Of a stretch of 50,531 nucleotides of DNA, positions 22,682 to 30,681 are shown in pieces. The notes beneath the pieces were generated by a model that saw only the letters and a program-made list of their open reading frames with translations, ran no database searches and was not told where the DNA came from. Location of the stretch: the IMG/VR virus record IMGVR_UViG_3300034407_002377, positions 1 to 50,531 of that record. One strand, given 5' to 3'. Position numbers and translations under genes: made by a program. Every line of letters begins with the position of its first letter. The first letter of the stretch is position 1. This DNA comes from a virus.

Positions 22682-22942
22682 TTAGACGACTTCGCCTTCA
22701 ACTTCTTCAGGTAGATCAACACCAGCTGGTGCTTCGCCTTCTTTTGGAGCTGCAGCTTCTAGGAATGCTGCTACTCGATTTCGTACGCCACCGACTTGTT
22801 CCATTTCTGGACCTTCAAAACCACCACGCTTAGAACAAATATCGATAATTTGTACCATCATTGCGATGTCTTGTAAAGTTAGTTGTGGTGCCTCAGCTTG
22901 TTCTGCGTTACCGCCTTGTGCTTCTTTTACTTCTTCAGTCAT
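22682..22942 (-). CDS. Conserved hypothetical protein, 86 aa
   Basis: Acidic disordered ends flank a helical core LTLQDIAMMVQIIDICSKRGGFEGPEMEQVGGVRNRVAAFLE (about 21-62). I recall similar small proteins next to gp45 in marine T4-like viruses, but no function is known. The ATG at 22942 has a CCGGAGA ribosome binding site. A late promoter (23051-23058) and a structured leader precede it, so it is probably needed late, possibly as a virion or late-transcription accessory protein. Confidence 0.75.
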   Translation of the reverse strand: MTEEVKEAQGGNAEQAEAPQLTLQDIAMMVQIIDICSKRGGFEGPEMEQVGGVRNRVAAFLEAAAPKEGEAPAGVDLPEEVEGEVV

Positions 22943-22973
22943 AGTATTTCTCCGGTTTTTTAGACTAATTTAA

Positions 22974-22998
22974 GAGATCCCGACTATTCGGCAATCTC
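22974..22998 (-). other. Leader RNA hairpin motif (copy 2)
   Basis: Minus strand GAGAT [TG] CCGA ATAG TCGG [G] ATCTC. The inner CCGA/TCGG stem and the TG/G internal loop are the same as in the hsp20 leader (18295-18318), while the outer stem differs but still pairs (GAGAT/ATCTC versus TGGA/TCCA). No U-run follows, so it is not a terminator. Confidence 0.5.
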
Positions 22999-23050
22999 CA
23001 TATTATCCTTATTATATAAACATAACAAGGTTAATTCTTTTGTGTATAAT

Positions 23051-23058
23051 TATTTATA
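23051..23058 (-). promoter_or_regulatory. T4-type late promoter after gp45
   Basis: Exact TATAAATA on the minus strand overlapping the gp45 stop region, about 110 nt upstream of the 86-aa gene. Confidence 0.5.
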
Positions 23059-23719
23059 CACCGAAACTTGACGATTTTTCTAAAGCAATAAAATAATCTA
23101 AAGGATTATCTGCATTTCTCCAATTGGAGATTAGTTTAGATGAAATCGATACCTTATAATCACCTTGTAGCATTTTCAAATTAGAAATACTAAATATGTA
23201 ATTAAAAGTTTCTGTTGAGGTAGTGCCTAGATCAATATCAAATGTATTTGCTGTAGCATCTTTTTCATTAAATACAGAAGCTACTACACTATTGCCTTGG
23301 CTACTAAAACTTAGTTCTGAATGGCCAAGAACAGCAGCAGCTTTTCGAATCTTATCTAGATTAGAAGATGAGATATCAAGAATGACTTCACATTCTGGCA
23401 TGTTAATGTCTTTGGTTGGCTGAGTAAGAATATCAATTTCAGAATAGAAATACTTAATCTTTTGAGAACCATCTGACATAGTTAAAAACTTATCGCTAAA
23501 TTCAAGTTCTGGTTCATCCATAAGACTAAACAAAGACAAGAATTCATTGAGATCATATACACCAAACTCTACTGGAAAGTCTTCGAGTGTTGAAGCAGTT
23601 GCCATAATAGTTTTAGCTTCTGAAAGAGTTTTGAGTTCTTTACCTGGCTTAAATACCAGATTCGCGTTAATACCTGAAAAGTTTTTCAGGATGTTGATTG
23701 TTTCACTTGAGATTTTCAT
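23054..23719 (-). CDS. 45: Sliding clamp, T4 gp45-like
   Basis: gp45 is the ring-shaped processivity factor for polymerase and the mobile enhancer of late transcription with gp55. Recognisable segments are MKISSETINILKNFSGINANLVFKPG, EFGVYDLNEFLSLFSL and LKMLQGDYKVSISSKLISNW. Length 221 aa (T4 228). It is transcribed from its own promoter (23746-23774), heading the clamp, clamp loader and regA series. Confidence 0.96.
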   Translation of the reverse strand: MKISSETINILKNFSGINANLVFKPGKELKTLSEAKTIMATASTLEDFPVEFGVYDLNEFLSLFSLMDEPELEFSDKFLTMSDGSQKIKYFYSEIDILTQPTKDINMPECEVILDISSSNLDKIRKAAAVLGHSELSFSSQGNSVVASVFNEKDATANTFDIDLGTTSTETFNYIFSISNLKMLQGDYKVSISSKLISNWRNADNPLDYFIALEKSSSFGV

Positions 23720-23745
23720 ATTGTACCTTTATTGTTTAATAGTAT

Positions 23746-23774
23746 ATTATAACATAGTTTTGTCATAATGTAAA
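23746..23774 (-). promoter_or_regulatory. Early-type promoter for gp45
   Basis: TTTACA (23769-23774), 17-bp spacer, TATAAT (23746-23751). The extended box is TATGTTATAATATAC, one base off the common form. Confidence 0.85.
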
Positions 23775-23782
23775 CGTTTATT

Positions 23783-24064
23783 TCACTTATTTTTGCGGTC
23801 ATGTTCATATAATGCTAAGAAACCATAATGGATAATTTTCATCAAGTCTTTACGATGATCTGAAGGATCTCCCTTCTTTCCGTAACGACCGTTATATTTA
23901 TCAACGTTTCCTAAGAAGAAACCAATGCCATGACCACGATCAATGATTACCTCTGATGATTGGAGACCACCTTGTCCATAGTGGCCACCATAAGTTTTGT
24001 CAATATAAGCTGCAAACTCAGCAATTAACCTATCTTCATTAAATTTGTATTCGATATCTTTCAT
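23783..24064 (-). CDS. DUF3310/SaV-like small protein, 93 aa
   Basis: The core GHGIGFFLGNVDKYNGRYGKKGDPSDHRKDLMKIIHYGFLAL resembles the DUF3310 (nucleotide-kinase-annotated) family found in many phages: a helix with N-(V/A)-x-KY-x-x-R, a G-K turn, and a D-L-x-K helix. No kinase P-loop is present, so a kinase label is not justified. It is the last gene of the AAA+ transcript, with AAGGA 8 nt upstream of its ATG. Confidence 0.75.
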   Translation of the reverse strand: MKDIEYKFNEDRLIAEFAAYIDKTYGGHYGQGGLQSSEVIIDRGHGIGFFLGNVDKYNGRYGKKGDPSDHRKDLMKIIHYGFLALYEHDRKNK

Positions 24065-24073
24065 ATGTTTTCC

Positions 24074-25210
24074 TTAAAATTGAGAAGAATTCCAATCGCT
24101 TTCAACAGTATTTGCTTCAATTTCTTCGATTCCAGCATCAACTTTACTATATAGATCCAAGAAAGCAGACTTTGTATCTTCATCAAACCTTGCAATACAT
24201 AGATCAATAGCTTTAGATCTGTCTTTAAATATTGAGTATGTTTGGGCAATATGACAAAGTCTACGAGTTGAAATAACTTCATCAACTCCTTCATCATAAA
24301 AAGTCTTACGAATAATATCGGCCCATGTGATAAGCTTATCAACAAAGTCACTGTCATTAGCTCCAAATTTAGCCATGTGATTATTCAAAATCTTAGTTTC
24401 GATCGATGGCGATGGGAACTTTTGATCAATAGCAACAGTAAATCTTTCTAAGAAAGCTTCATCGATAATAGAAGCTGCTGTAAATCGACCATCGTCTGAT
24501 CCTTTACCCTTAGTGTTGGCTGTTGCTATAACATTGAAGCCAGCTTTAGGAGTAACTGTTTCACCTGTTTTCTTAACCAGAACAGGCTTACCTTCAAGTA
24601 TACCTTGAAGACACATAATTTTATTTGTAGCACGATCAATTTCATCGAGCAATAAGATTGCACCGTTTTCCATAGCTTTAAGGACGGGCCCTTTAGAGAA
24701 TACAGTTTCTCCATCGATAAGTCTAAAACCTCCAATGAGATCGTCTTCGTCTGTTTCAGGATTGATTTGAACACGTATAAACTCCCTATTTAGTTTTGAG
24801 CAAGCTTGCTCTACCATGAAGGTCTTACCGTTACCAGATAGACCAGAAATATAAACTGGAAAGAACATTTCAGATTTGACCATCTTAACGATGTCATTGA
24901 ACGCTCCCCATGGAACAAATGTAGGATCCGCTTTTGCGAATGTTTTTTCTTCGTTAACAATTGATTGCATTTTAGCCTTTGGTGATATATCTATCACATT
25001 TGATTCAACTGGCTGCAGCATACTTGTTAGATCATAAGTACCCACTTTAACTCTGTTTTCTTTTTGCATAAGAGGATTGTAGTCTTTACCAGTATAACCC
25101 ATAGCCTTACCAGTACTTTCTATCAGACCTTTTCGAAACGAAGTTTGATCAGGATAATTTGTAGCCAGTTCATTTAAGATGTTTTGTGTTGAGATTTTAA
25201 TGTCTTTCAT
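24074..25210 (-). CDS. MoxR/CobS-type AAA+ ATPase
   Basis: AAA+ motor related to CobS and MoxR/CbbQ, which remodel metal-cofactor enzymes together with a vWA partner. Walker A SGLSGNGKT (about 127-135), Walker B AILLLDEIDRA, sensor 1 VIATANTKG and arginine-finger region AFLERFTVAI are visible. The N-terminal 100 residues are phage-specific. ATG 25210 is chosen (AAGGA 8 nt upstream) over ATG 25228. Its likely partner is the vWA protein just upstream (25402-27516), as CobS/CobT-like pairs are encoded together. Phage cobS-like genes are known in cyanophages; the substrate is unknown. Confidence 0.92.
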   Translation of the reverse strand: MKDIKISTQNILNELATNYPDQTSFRKGLIESTGKAMGYTGKDYNPLMQKENRVKVGTYDLTSMLQPVESNVIDISPKAKMQSIVNEEKTFAKADPTFVPWGAFNDIVKMVKSEMFFPVYISGLSGNGKTFMVEQACSKLNREFIRVQINPETDEDDLIGGFRLIDGETVFSKGPVLKAMENGAILLLDEIDRATNKIMCLQGILEGKPVLVKKTGETVTPKAGFNVIATANTKGKGSDDGRFTAASIIDEAFLERFTVAIDQKFPSPSIETKILNNHMAKFGANDSDFVDKLITWADIIRKTFYDEGVDEVISTRRLCHIAQTYSIFKDRSKAIDLCIARFDEDTKSAFLDLYSKVDAGIEEIEANTVESDWNSSQF

Positions 25211-25241
25211 AATGTAAGTCCTTATCATTTAATATAGGTAT

Positions 25242-25270
25242 ATTATATCATACTTTTGACACATTGTAAA
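25242..25270 (-). promoter_or_regulatory. Early-type promoter for the AAA+ gene
   Basis: TTTACA (25265-25270), 17-bp spacer, TATAAT (25242-25247), extended TATGATATAATATAC. Preceded by an 18-bp palindrome and upstream box A. Confidence 0.85.
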
Positions 25271-25281
25271 CAGTTTTGGTG

Positions 25282-25299
25282 AAAAAAGTGCACTTTTTT
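25282..25299. repeat. Perfect 18-bp palindrome upstream of AAA+ promoter
   Basis: AAAAAAGTG followed by CACTTTTTT, fully self-complementary, centred 15-20 bp upstream of the -35 box. It could be a weak terminator for the vWA transcript (T-run at its end) or an operator. Confidence 0.5.
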
Positions 25300-25316
25300 T
25301 AGATTATTTTGTTATA
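25298..25316 (-). repeat. Upstream box A (copy 2 of 3)
   Basis: TTTAGATTATTTTGTTATA in plus-strand notation, one mismatch to the copy at 27591-27609; 27 nt upstream of the AAA+ promoter -35 box. Confidence 0.4.
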
Positions 25317-25347
25317 AAAGAGCACTTTCTTATATACATCACGCTGA

Positions 25348-25402
25348 GTGAATCTAATTTAAGTATCAATAGGGTAACCTTAACCAATTCACAGAGATTC
25401 AC
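25348..25402. other. Nested inverted repeat after the vWA gene
   Basis: GTGAATCT (25348-25355) pairs with AGATTCAC (25395-25402), and inside it TTAAG pairs with CTTAA. The outer arm reaches the first base of the vWA stop codon. I find no tRNA fold and no U-run; it could be a 3' mRNA-stabilising structure. Confidence 0.4.
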
Positions 25403-27516
25403 TATGCTACGATCCTTCCAAAGGTTGTCATCAATACTTTGTTCTGCTTCTTACTCTTTGAGTACTTTTTAAACGCATTTGCCATTTGATTTTTAGTTTG
25501 ATCAGAAGTTACGCCAAAATCATCATTTTCTGTTGATAGTTTGTCGCCACCCTTGATTAAGTAGAACTCATCGTATCCTAAGGCTGATTTGCGAACAACA
25601 CATTTGTTTTTTCTGTATTCTTTATTAGCTTCGCTTCTGTGGCTATCAGCCCAACCATTAATTTGACCTATTTTGTGATTAAACATTCTATTATCATCGG
25701 CCATAAAGAAACCAATAGTACTAGTGTTGTATCGCTTGTTTATGTTTTCGAGCAAAGCTTGAGTAACGTTATCAGTATTTTCAGCTTTAACCATTCTACC
25801 ATCGATTCTCATGTTAATGCCTTTAAACATTCCTCGAGTTTCAACTCTATTCTCACCAAGTTCGCCATCTCTATATGCTTGTAATCGATTAGCATCGCCA
25901 TCAGATAATACAACCAAATTCATTTTTTCAACTCCATTTTTAGCTTTGAACTCTTTGATTAAAGAGTGAGTCATTACTAATGCCTGATTGAGCGGAGTAG
26001 AACCAAAGTCTTCGCATGGAGCCGCAACTTCGCGAGATATGTAAGACGATCCCTTTGCTCTTATATATAAAGCTCTGATTGATTCATCGAAATCAGCCTT
26101 TTTAAGCTTTGACGATGTTAACAATGGCATTGCCAAATCATCAAGATCAATATCACCATCAAATAATAAACCTCTGTTACGAAGATCGTAGTAGTTTAAT
26201 TTTTGATTTGTTGTAGTAAATGCATAAACGTCAAACGGAATATTGACTTGCTTACAAAAGAGAACTAAGTGTATCAACTGCTCTAAAACTTTAGGTAATG
26301 AGTCATACATAGAACCAGAGTAATCAATCAACATAATCATACCATGACTTTTAGCATCGTGCAGTCTAGTTGTTTGTTTAAAGATGTCCTCATTAGTTTT
26401 GTATGAATATAGCTTGTTGACATCGATAACGCCAGTTTTTGCTGTAGTAGCTTTTGCCCACTGAGTAGCGGCCTTTCTCATTTCAAACTCTTTTACAGCA
26501 ATACCAACGCTTCTTTTAACCTCTTTCATATACTTAGGAAACTGTAGTTCAAGATGATTAACTTGTACGTTTACGTGATAAGGGATAGTGGTTTTTCGTA
26601 GTTGTCTTTGAGCCTTGAGTTCAGCATAAGGTATAACAATATCCTTTTTAATTTCTTTCGAAATATCTTCAACTGCAAGAATTTGTCTACCATCTTCATC
26701 AATGTCTAAAAAAGAACTCTCATTATTTCTAAAAGCTTCATCAGTAACAGAAACGTCTCCTTCACTACCTTTTGCCGGAGTTTGGCCTTCGTCTGAATCT
26801 TCTTCAACTTCTTCTTCGCCTTCTTCGCTTTCTTCTTCTGAAGAACCTGGATCATCAGTCTCTTCTTCATTTTCTTCATAACCACCATCATAACCTTCTG
26901 ATTCATTTTCACCAGAATCATTATTAGGTTCTTTATTTTGATCGTCGTTTTTATCTTCTTCGTCTTCTTCTAATGATTTGTCATAAGCTACGATATCTTT
27001 AACAAGATCAAGAACTTCTTGAAAATCTTCAGTTGTATTTGCTCTATCCATAAAGACTTGTTCTTCATCATTAAACTCAAGCTCTATGTGAGCTCCAACT
27101 TTAGCTTGAAGATTAATCTTATCAATAATTCTTAGTGATGACATATCAATATCATTAGTACCAAAGAAGTTATCATCAAATAATTTAGCATATGCTCTAG
27201 AAAATGGACCAACTAAACCAGGATAACGTGATTTGACTTTTCGTTCAATCCTAGCATCTTCTACGACATTGATGTATGACCTAGGACATCCAACTAATTT
27301 CTCAGGACTATCATGCCAGCCTTCGTATGGAGTTTCTAATGCGTGACCAACTTCATGACCTACAAATAGATCATATACGTCTTTACCCATATCTTTCCAC
27401 AAAGGAAGACCAAGCACTCGATTCTTGATATCAAACCATGGAGTCTTATAATTGCCATGTCTGATAGAGATATTCTCTTTCGCTAAGAGTTTTGGTAAGC
27501 TAGAATTATGATACAT
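25402..27516 (-). CDS. vWA protein with HExxH metallopeptidase-like domain (CobT-like)
   Basis: The N-terminal domain has a zinc-peptidase motif GHEVGHAL (53-60; HEVGH) and, downstream, VVEDARIER (84-92), a possible third ligand. Residues 182-250 form a long Glu/Asp-rich linker. The C-terminal von Willebrand A domain has the MIDAS start MIMLIDYSGSMYD (393-405; DxSGS) and later VVLSDGDAN. This layout is like CobT/vWA partners of MoxR ATPases, and the cognate ATPase follows immediately. ATG 27516 is chosen because the upstream open frame overlaps the promoter. The 704-aa protein may be a chelatase-type or proteolytic remodelling factor; its target is unknown. Confidence 0.88.
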   Translation of the reverse strand: MYHNSSLPKLLAKENISIRHGNYKTPWFDIKNRVLGLPLWKDMGKDVYDLFVGHEVGHALETPYEGWHDSPEKLVGCPRSYINVVEDARIERKVKSRYPGLVGPFSRAYAKLFDDNFFGTNDIDMSSLRIIDKINLQAKVGAHIELEFNDEEQVFMDRANTTEDFQEVLDLVKDIVAYDKSLEEDEEDKNDDQNKEPNNDSGENESEGYDGGYEENEEETDDPGSSEEESEEGEEEVEEDSDEGQTPAKGSEGDVSVTDEAFRNNESSFLDIDEDGRQILAVEDISKEIKKDIVIPYAELKAQRQLRKTTIPYHVNVQVNHLELQFPKYMKEVKRSVGIAVKEFEMRKAATQWAKATTAKTGVIDVNKLYSYKTNEDIFKQTTRLHDAKSHGMIMLIDYSGSMYDSLPKVLEQLIHLVLFCKQVNIPFDVYAFTTTNQKLNYYDLRNRGLLFDGDIDLDDLAMPLLTSSKLKKADFDESIRALYIRAKGSSYISREVAAPCEDFGSTPLNQALVMTHSLIKEFKAKNGVEKMNLVVLSDGDANRLQAYRDGELGENRVETRGMFKGINMRIDGRMVKAENTDNVTQALLENINKRYNTSTIGFFMADDNRMFNHKIGQINGWADSHRSEANKEYRKNKCVVRKSALGYDEFYLIKGGDKLSTENDDFGVTSDQTKNQMANAFKKYSKSKKQNKVLMTTFGRIVA

Positions 27517-27544
27517 ATATTGCCCCTTTCCGTATAATATGTAT

Positions 27545-27573
27545 ATTATATCATAGTTTAGGGGCCTTGTATA
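27545..27573 (-). promoter_or_regulatory. Early-type promoter for the vWA gene
   Basis: TATACA (27568-27573; one base off TTTACA), 17-bp spacer, TATAAT (27545-27550), extended TATG. It decides the vWA start at 27516, preceded by AAAGGGG. Confidence 0.8.
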
Positions 27574-27590
27574 CAAATGATTCACATCTT

Positions 27591-27609
27591 TTTAGATCAT
27601 TTTGTTATA
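27591..27609 (-). repeat. Upstream box A (copy 3 of 3)
   Basis: TTTAGATCATTTTGTTATA in plus-strand notation, 17 nt upstream of the vWA promoter, the same spacing as copy 1 to its promoter. Confidence 0.45.
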
Positions 27610-27618
27610 TGCTTATAA

Positions 27619-29334
27619 CTATTTAATCTTGGAAAAGTTTCTTTCTTTGATAAACTCAATCTTAGATCTAAACTTATTCTCTAGTATGTCGCCCTTATGT
27701 GAGATAATAAAGACATTAGTGCCATCTTCGAGTGTATTTAGAATCTTAGTCAAATTATCTATACCATCGTGGTCTAAAGAAGAATCAAAGGTTTCGTCCA
27801 ATACTAAAAGATTAGTTGCAGCAGAGTTCTTCATCTTAGCAATTTGTCTCCAAGTAAAGAGCAAAGCCAAATCGATACGTTGTTTCTCACCTTCACTAAA
27901 AGATGTATAGTTAAATGCATCTCTATGACGCGATCTAATAGTTTCAGTAAAGCTTTCGTCAAGATGGAACGCAACAAAGAAATCTAAGACTTGAAGATAC
28001 TGATTAATAAGTCTATTCATTACTGGCAAATACTGTTTAATAACTTTAGTCTTAATACCAGTGTCTTTAAGCATTTCGCCGATTACTTCGTTATATGTAC
28101 GTTCTTCAACATAAGCAAGTTTCTTTTCGGTAACAGTATCCTTAGAGTCTCTTAAATCATCAAGTTCATTCTTAGCAGTTTTAATATCGCCTGATGATTG
28201 TAACAATGTACTAATTTCTTTCTGAATCTTTTCAATTTGCTTTTGGATCAAATTAATCTTATCATTATTACTATTAATATGTCGTTGCTTAGCTAAAAGG
28301 TGTTTCATGTTATTCTGACAATCAACTAAATGAGCTGATGTAGTAATATTATCAGCTTCTAATTCTTTCATGCCCTTTTGAATACTAGCAGCAGAACTTC
28401 TGATATCAAGCAATTTATTCTCTTTAATAGAATTATCAATATTTTGATCGCATGTAGGACAATGTTTATGATCTTCAAAAAACTTAGCGTTACTTACAAG
28501 ATCTTTTATTTTAGATTTGTATACTCGGTCTTCAGATTTAATATCAGATATTTTTCTATTAAGATCTTCATGCTTAGAGTTTTCTATTTCTGTTAAAGCG
28601 TCAAGATTTTTTCCAAGTTCAGTAGATTGGCTTACTAAACCTTTAACCTCGACCTCATATAACGATACAGAATCTTCCTTAGACTTAATCATATCTTTAT
28701 TAATAGACTGAAGGTCTCTGATATATTTGTTCTGAGTATCAATTTTAGTTTTATATAAATCTAATGAATGATTTATTTCAGATAGTTCTTCTTTGATTTT
28801 AGAATTACGCTCTTTCAATAACGAATTCATTTTACTAAAAATATTAATATCTAATAGATCTTCAATAACTTCTCTACGTTGACCAACTTGTAATTGCATA
28901 AAAGGAATAAACGAACTACTACCCAACACAACAACCTGATGAAACGATTTATGATTCAACTTAAGTATATTTTGTTCTAAGAATTTCTGATAATCACGAG
29001 CATTTGAAGACTGATTGATCATATTGCCGTTTTGATAGATTTCAAACTTACCAGGCTTAATAGTTCTATGAATTCTAAACTCTGAATTACCAACATTAAA
29101 CTCGACTTCTACAATGGTACCCTTCTTATTGATACTATTAACTAATTGATCCTTTTTAATATCTCTATGAGGTTTACCAAATAGACCAAAGGAAAGAGCA
29201 TCCAGCATTGTAGATTTACCAGCACCATTCGAACCTACTACAAGAGTTGATGGTGTTCTATCTAATTGTACTTTAATTGTATCATTGCCCGTTGAAAGAA
29301 AGTTCTTCCATGAGACCGACTTAAAATGTATCAT
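27619..29334 (-). CDS. 46: Recombination nuclease subunit gp46 (SbcC/Rad50-like)
   Basis: gp46 is the SMC-like ATPase of the gp46/47 complex that resects double-strand ends. Walker A is GSNGAGKST near the N-terminus, the zinc hook is HCPTCDQN mid-protein between coiled coils, and the ABC signature FSEGEKQRIDLALLF and Walker B NLLVLDETFDSSLD are C-terminal. Starting at ATG 29334 gives 571 aa (T4 560); the longer frame begins at a TTG and is rejected because ATG 29334 overlaps the upstream stop as ATGA. Confidence 0.97.
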   Translation of the reverse strand: MIHFKSVSWKNFLSTGNDTIKVQLDRTPSTLVVGSNGAGKSTMLDALSFGLFGKPHRDIKKDQLVNSINKKGTIVEVEFNVGNSEFRIHRTIKPGKFEIYQNGNMINQSSNARDYQKFLEQNILKLNHKSFHQVVVLGSSSFIPFMQLQVGQRREVIEDLLDINIFSKMNSLLKERNSKIKEELSEINHSLDLYKTKIDTQNKYIRDLQSINKDMIKSKEDSVSLYEVEVKGLVSQSTELGKNLDALTEIENSKHEDLNRKISDIKSEDRVYKSKIKDLVSNAKFFEDHKHCPTCDQNIDNSIKENKLLDIRSSAASIQKGMKELEADNITTSAHLVDCQNNMKHLLAKQRHINSNNDKINLIQKQIEKIQKEISTLLQSSGDIKTAKNELDDLRDSKDTVTEKKLAYVEERTYNEVIGEMLKDTGIKTKVIKQYLPVMNRLINQYLQVLDFFVAFHLDESFTETIRSRHRDAFNYTSFSEGEKQRIDLALLFTWRQIAKMKNSAATNLLVLDETFDSSLDHDGIDNLTKILNTLEDGTNVFIISHKGDILENKFRSKIEFIKERNFSKIK

Positions 29335-29618
29335 AGATATTTTAATCCTAACCAATTAGCAACTTTAGCTTTTAACCAAGACTTGTTTTCTACGTTAATA
29401 CTTAGTCCTGAATCGTCTATCCTTACCTGCTCCAAGCCGTTTGTATTATCAATAGTAAAATATGAATTAACAGTTCCATTGAAACCATCAGTCATTATCA
29501 ATTCACTGTTAACAGTATAAGGGGACCCGAGGTAGGTCATTGTTTCTTCAGAAACATTTAGGTCAAGGTTTAATTGTTGTGTAAGCGGGAATTGCAAGTC
29601 TAAAGACTGTTGATACAT
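29331..29618 (-). CDS. Hypothetical protein between gp47 and gp46, 95 aa
   Basis: Small protein with an N-terminal Gln/Leu/Asp-rich segment and a central beta-type region (YTVNSELIMTDGFNGTVNSYFTIDN), ending in SWLKAKVANWLGLKYL, an amphipathic helix. It has an excellent GGAGG ribosome binding site and overlaps both neighbours (TAATG with gp47, ATGA with gp46), so it is made in step with the nuclease subunits. It may modulate the complex, but no family is recognised. Confidence 0.75.
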   Translation of the reverse strand: MYQQSLDLQFPLTQQLNLDLNVSEETMTYLGSPYTVNSELIMTDGFNGTVNSYFTIDNTNGLEQVRIDDSGLSINVENKSWLKAKVANWLGLKYL

Positions 29619-30679
29619 TACACCACCTCCAAGTTTTGTGCTTCAGTATATAGTTTTCTTAATTCAACTTTGATGTGGTCTTTGTCTAAATCAGTTTCAA
29701 CAGCATCAACATATGTGTCTAATAAGACTCCAGTATCTTCAAGCGATACTTTATCATCTTCAACATTGTCGCCTAGGTATTCTTCAAACGTTTCAGCGAT
29801 TTTAAGTTCATATGTTTCGATGCTTTGTAACTTATCAACAAATCTATCAAACATGTAGAGATCAGTTTTATTTACAACAATAAGCTTAATAAATTTATGT
29901 TCAAACTCTGAAACGTCAATAGTATTATAGTCATTCTTAGCATCATCATATACTATCTTTTTAAACATAGTAATAGGATTGCGTACTGGAGTTACTTCAC
30001 GAGTTTCAGTATCTAAGATGTGGAAGTACTTAGGGTCATCACAATCAGACCAAGTAAATTCCATTTGGTTACCCAGATAATGAACGTTTCCCTGACTTGA
30101 TTTAGTATGAAAATGACCGGTTAATACGCTTTCAAATCTAGAAAAGATATCAGCGTTCATACCATGAGGATTAGTTATACCAGCCATGAGTTCAAAACCC
30201 TTTAACTCAAGATGAGCACCAAGAATAGAAGCATTACAAGTCATAGCCCATTTAGTATATTCTTCATAGTTTGCGCTATTAATCCAAGGTAATACACCAA
30301 CCTTCAAACCATCATAATCTAATACTGTAGGTTTCATTATAATATTAACGTTGGATGTAAAGTAACCAAGTAGTTCTTTAAGTGAACATAGTTCATTAGT
30401 ATTTTTGAAATATACGTCGTGGTTACCAGGAATAATGTCCATAGTAATACCCATTTCGCGCATTGGTTCTAAGAAGTGTTTACGATTAGCATTAAGAGCT
30501 TTAAAGTTAACAAACTTACGATGCTCGTAATAATCTCCTAAGTGTAAAATATTTGTAATACCATGCTCTTTTAGGTATGGAAAAAATATTTCTCCATAAA
30601 ATCTTTCCTGATAGTTTAAAAAAATATCGGATGAATTTCTTACGCCACAATGTGTATCATTTAATATAGCAACTTTCAT
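29618..30679 (-). CDS. 47: Recombination nuclease subunit gp47 (SbcD/Mre11-like)
   Basis: Calcineurin-like phosphoesterase that provides the nuclease activity. Motifs: DTHCGV (8-13), LGDYYEHRK (47-55), IIPGNHD (82-88; GNHD), GAHLE and GHFHTKSSQG (GHxH). The 353 aa match T4 gp47 (about 340). It ends where the 95-aa gene begins (TAATG) and lies 2 nt downstream of gp55. Confidence 0.97.
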   Translation of the reverse strand: MKVAILNDTHCGVRNSSDIFLNYQERFYGEIFFPYLKEHGITNILHLGDYYEHRKFVNFKALNANRKHFLEPMREMGITMDIIPGNHDVYFKNTNELCSLKELLGYFTSNVNIIMKPTVLDYDGLKVGVLPWINSANYEEYTKWAMTCNASILGAHLELKGFELMAGITNPHGMNADIFSRFESVLTGHFHTKSSQGNVHYLGNQMEFTWSDCDDPKYFHILDTETREVTPVRNPITMFKKIVYDDAKNDYNTIDVSEFEHKFIKLIVVNKTDLYMFDRFVDKLQSIETYELKIAETFEEYLGDNVEDDKVSLEDTGVLLDTYVDAVETDLDKDHIKVELRKLYTEAQNLEVV

Positions 30680-30681
30680 AA

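Noticed and set aside
23783-24064. Nucleotide kinase label for the DUF3310-like protein
   Set aside because: No P-loop or kinase motif is visible in the 93 residues.
24061-24366. 101-codon frame on the minus strand inside the AAA+ gene
   Set aside because: Out-of-frame shadow of the ATPase with Leu/Ile-rich composition and no start signal.
25348-25402. tRNA-like fold in the vWA-AAA+ gap
   Set aside because: Inverted repeats do not give acceptor, D, anticodon and T arms; no TTCGAAT-like T-loop.
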